Source: Microcella flavibacter (GTDB lineage Bacteria > Actinomycetota > Actinomycetes > Actinomycetales > Microbacteriaceae). Taken from it: DNA of 64,000 nt. The notes beneath the pieces were generated by a model. The model was not told the DNA's origin. It did no database searches and was given only the letters and a program-made list of their open reading frames with translations. This document shows, piece after piece, positions 63,799 to 64,000 of the stretch. Within the stretch, counting starts at the first letter, position 1. Each line of letters starts with the position of its first letter. The DNA lies in assembly GCF_012530535.1 (NCBI RefSeq), contig NZ_CP051299.1:1240001-1304000 (forward strand), in the 5' to 3' direction. A program made the position numbers and the translations under genes.

Positions 63799-64000
63799 TC
63801 ACTCCGCGCGGTCGCGCAGCGCCTGTTCGGCGGTGGTGTCGCTGTAGCTGTGCTGCTCGCCGGGATAGGCGCCCGACTCGACGTCGGCGCGGAACGCGAG
63901 AGCGGCATCCGTCAGCACCTGGCGCAGGTTCGCGTACTGCTTGACGAACTTCGGGATGCGCCCGGTCGAGAGCCCCGCCCAATCCGTCCAGACGAGCAGC
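63799..64000 (-). CDS. panB: 3-methyl-2-oxobutanoate hydroxymethyltransferase, C-terminal fragment
   Basis: The last ~67 codons of a gene that continues past the right edge. On the minus strand they read [27 protein letters not shown], then [13 protein letters not shown], matching the C-terminal end of PanB, the first enzyme of pantothenate synthesis. It ends at TGA 63801-63799, ten bases after the stop of the 59-residue gene (convergent). Confidence 0.85.
   Translation of the reverse strand, partial: LLVWTDWAGLSTGRIPKFVKQYANLRQVLTDAALAFRADVESGAYPGEQHSYSDTTAEQALRDRAE

Overview
The window is a very GC-rich chromosomal segment from an actinobacterium, most probably of the family Microbacteriaceae. 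The evidence is pervasive G/C third codon positions, frequent GTG and TTG starts, many start codons 5-8 bases after TAGANT-type -10 boxes (leaderless mRNAs), and actinobacterial gene orders: recO-uppS-glyS, dgt-dnaG, fasR-fabD-fabH-acpP-fabF beside aceE and an AhpE-like peroxiredoxin, and Nif3-coiled-coil protein-rnpB. It also holds an actinobacterial DUF3145 protein, polyphosphate glucokinase and a homodimeric-type AceE. Almost everything is chromosomal housekeeping sequence; the only mobile element recognised is one IS481-type insertion.

Layout. 1-1.2 kb: the start of a P-loop NTPase and a TRIC-type channel, both on the minus strand. 1.3-7.2 kb: an NAD operon with overlapping genes, nrtR-nadA-nadB-nadC-cysteine desulfurase; the desulfurase presumably serves the NadA Fe-S cluster and NrtR controls supply. 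7.3-10.4 kb: recO, uppS, glyS. 10.7-16.6 kb: a compact exopolysaccharide cluster with a hyaluronan-synthase-like GT2, two extracytoplasmic parallel beta-helix proteins and a UDP-glucose dehydrogenase. 17-19.9 kb: a DUF559-type nuclease-like gene, a FrnE-like DsbA, a 57-residue Cys-pair protein and the IS. 20.2-25.2 kb: YbaK-like deacylase, dusB, dgt, dnaG. 25.3-33.7 kb: an orphan ABC ATPase, a 2-hydroxyacid dehydrogenase, tRNA-Asn, an orphan histidine kinase, azlCD, def, a DMT transporter, a GT4 glycosyltransferase, a CAU tRNA and a seven-helix protein that looks like a heliorhodopsin without the retinal lysine. 34.6-38.2 kb: GAF regulator, aldehyde dehydrogenase and DUF779, with a 10-bp-periodic repeat array in front of the dehydrogenase. 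38.3-40.5 kb: a family-A polymerase and a PadR regulator. 40.7-49.2 kb: DUF3145, the fatty-acid operon with FasR, and aceE. 49.4-64 kb: peroxiredoxin, tRNA-Val, a zinc-ribbon nuclease-like protein, membrane proteins, a permease with a huge disordered N-terminus, Nif3, rnpB, an SDR, a VIT transporter, a desaturase, ppgK, map and the end of panB.

The strongest unexplained signals are: (i) a family of inverted 15-bp arms, GTCGACAACTCAGGA facing TCCTGAGTTGTCGAC, in seven or eight pairs; three intergenic pairs have exactly the same 86-bp span with unrelated cores, and other pairs lie inside nadB and the desulfurase gene; (ii) the lysine-less heliorhodopsin-like protein; (iii) the GT2/beta-helix/UDP-glucose dehydrogenase cluster, which resembles a uronic-acid polysaccharide pathway with a possible epimerase or lyase step. 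No CRISPR array, rRNA, phage or integrative element was seen.
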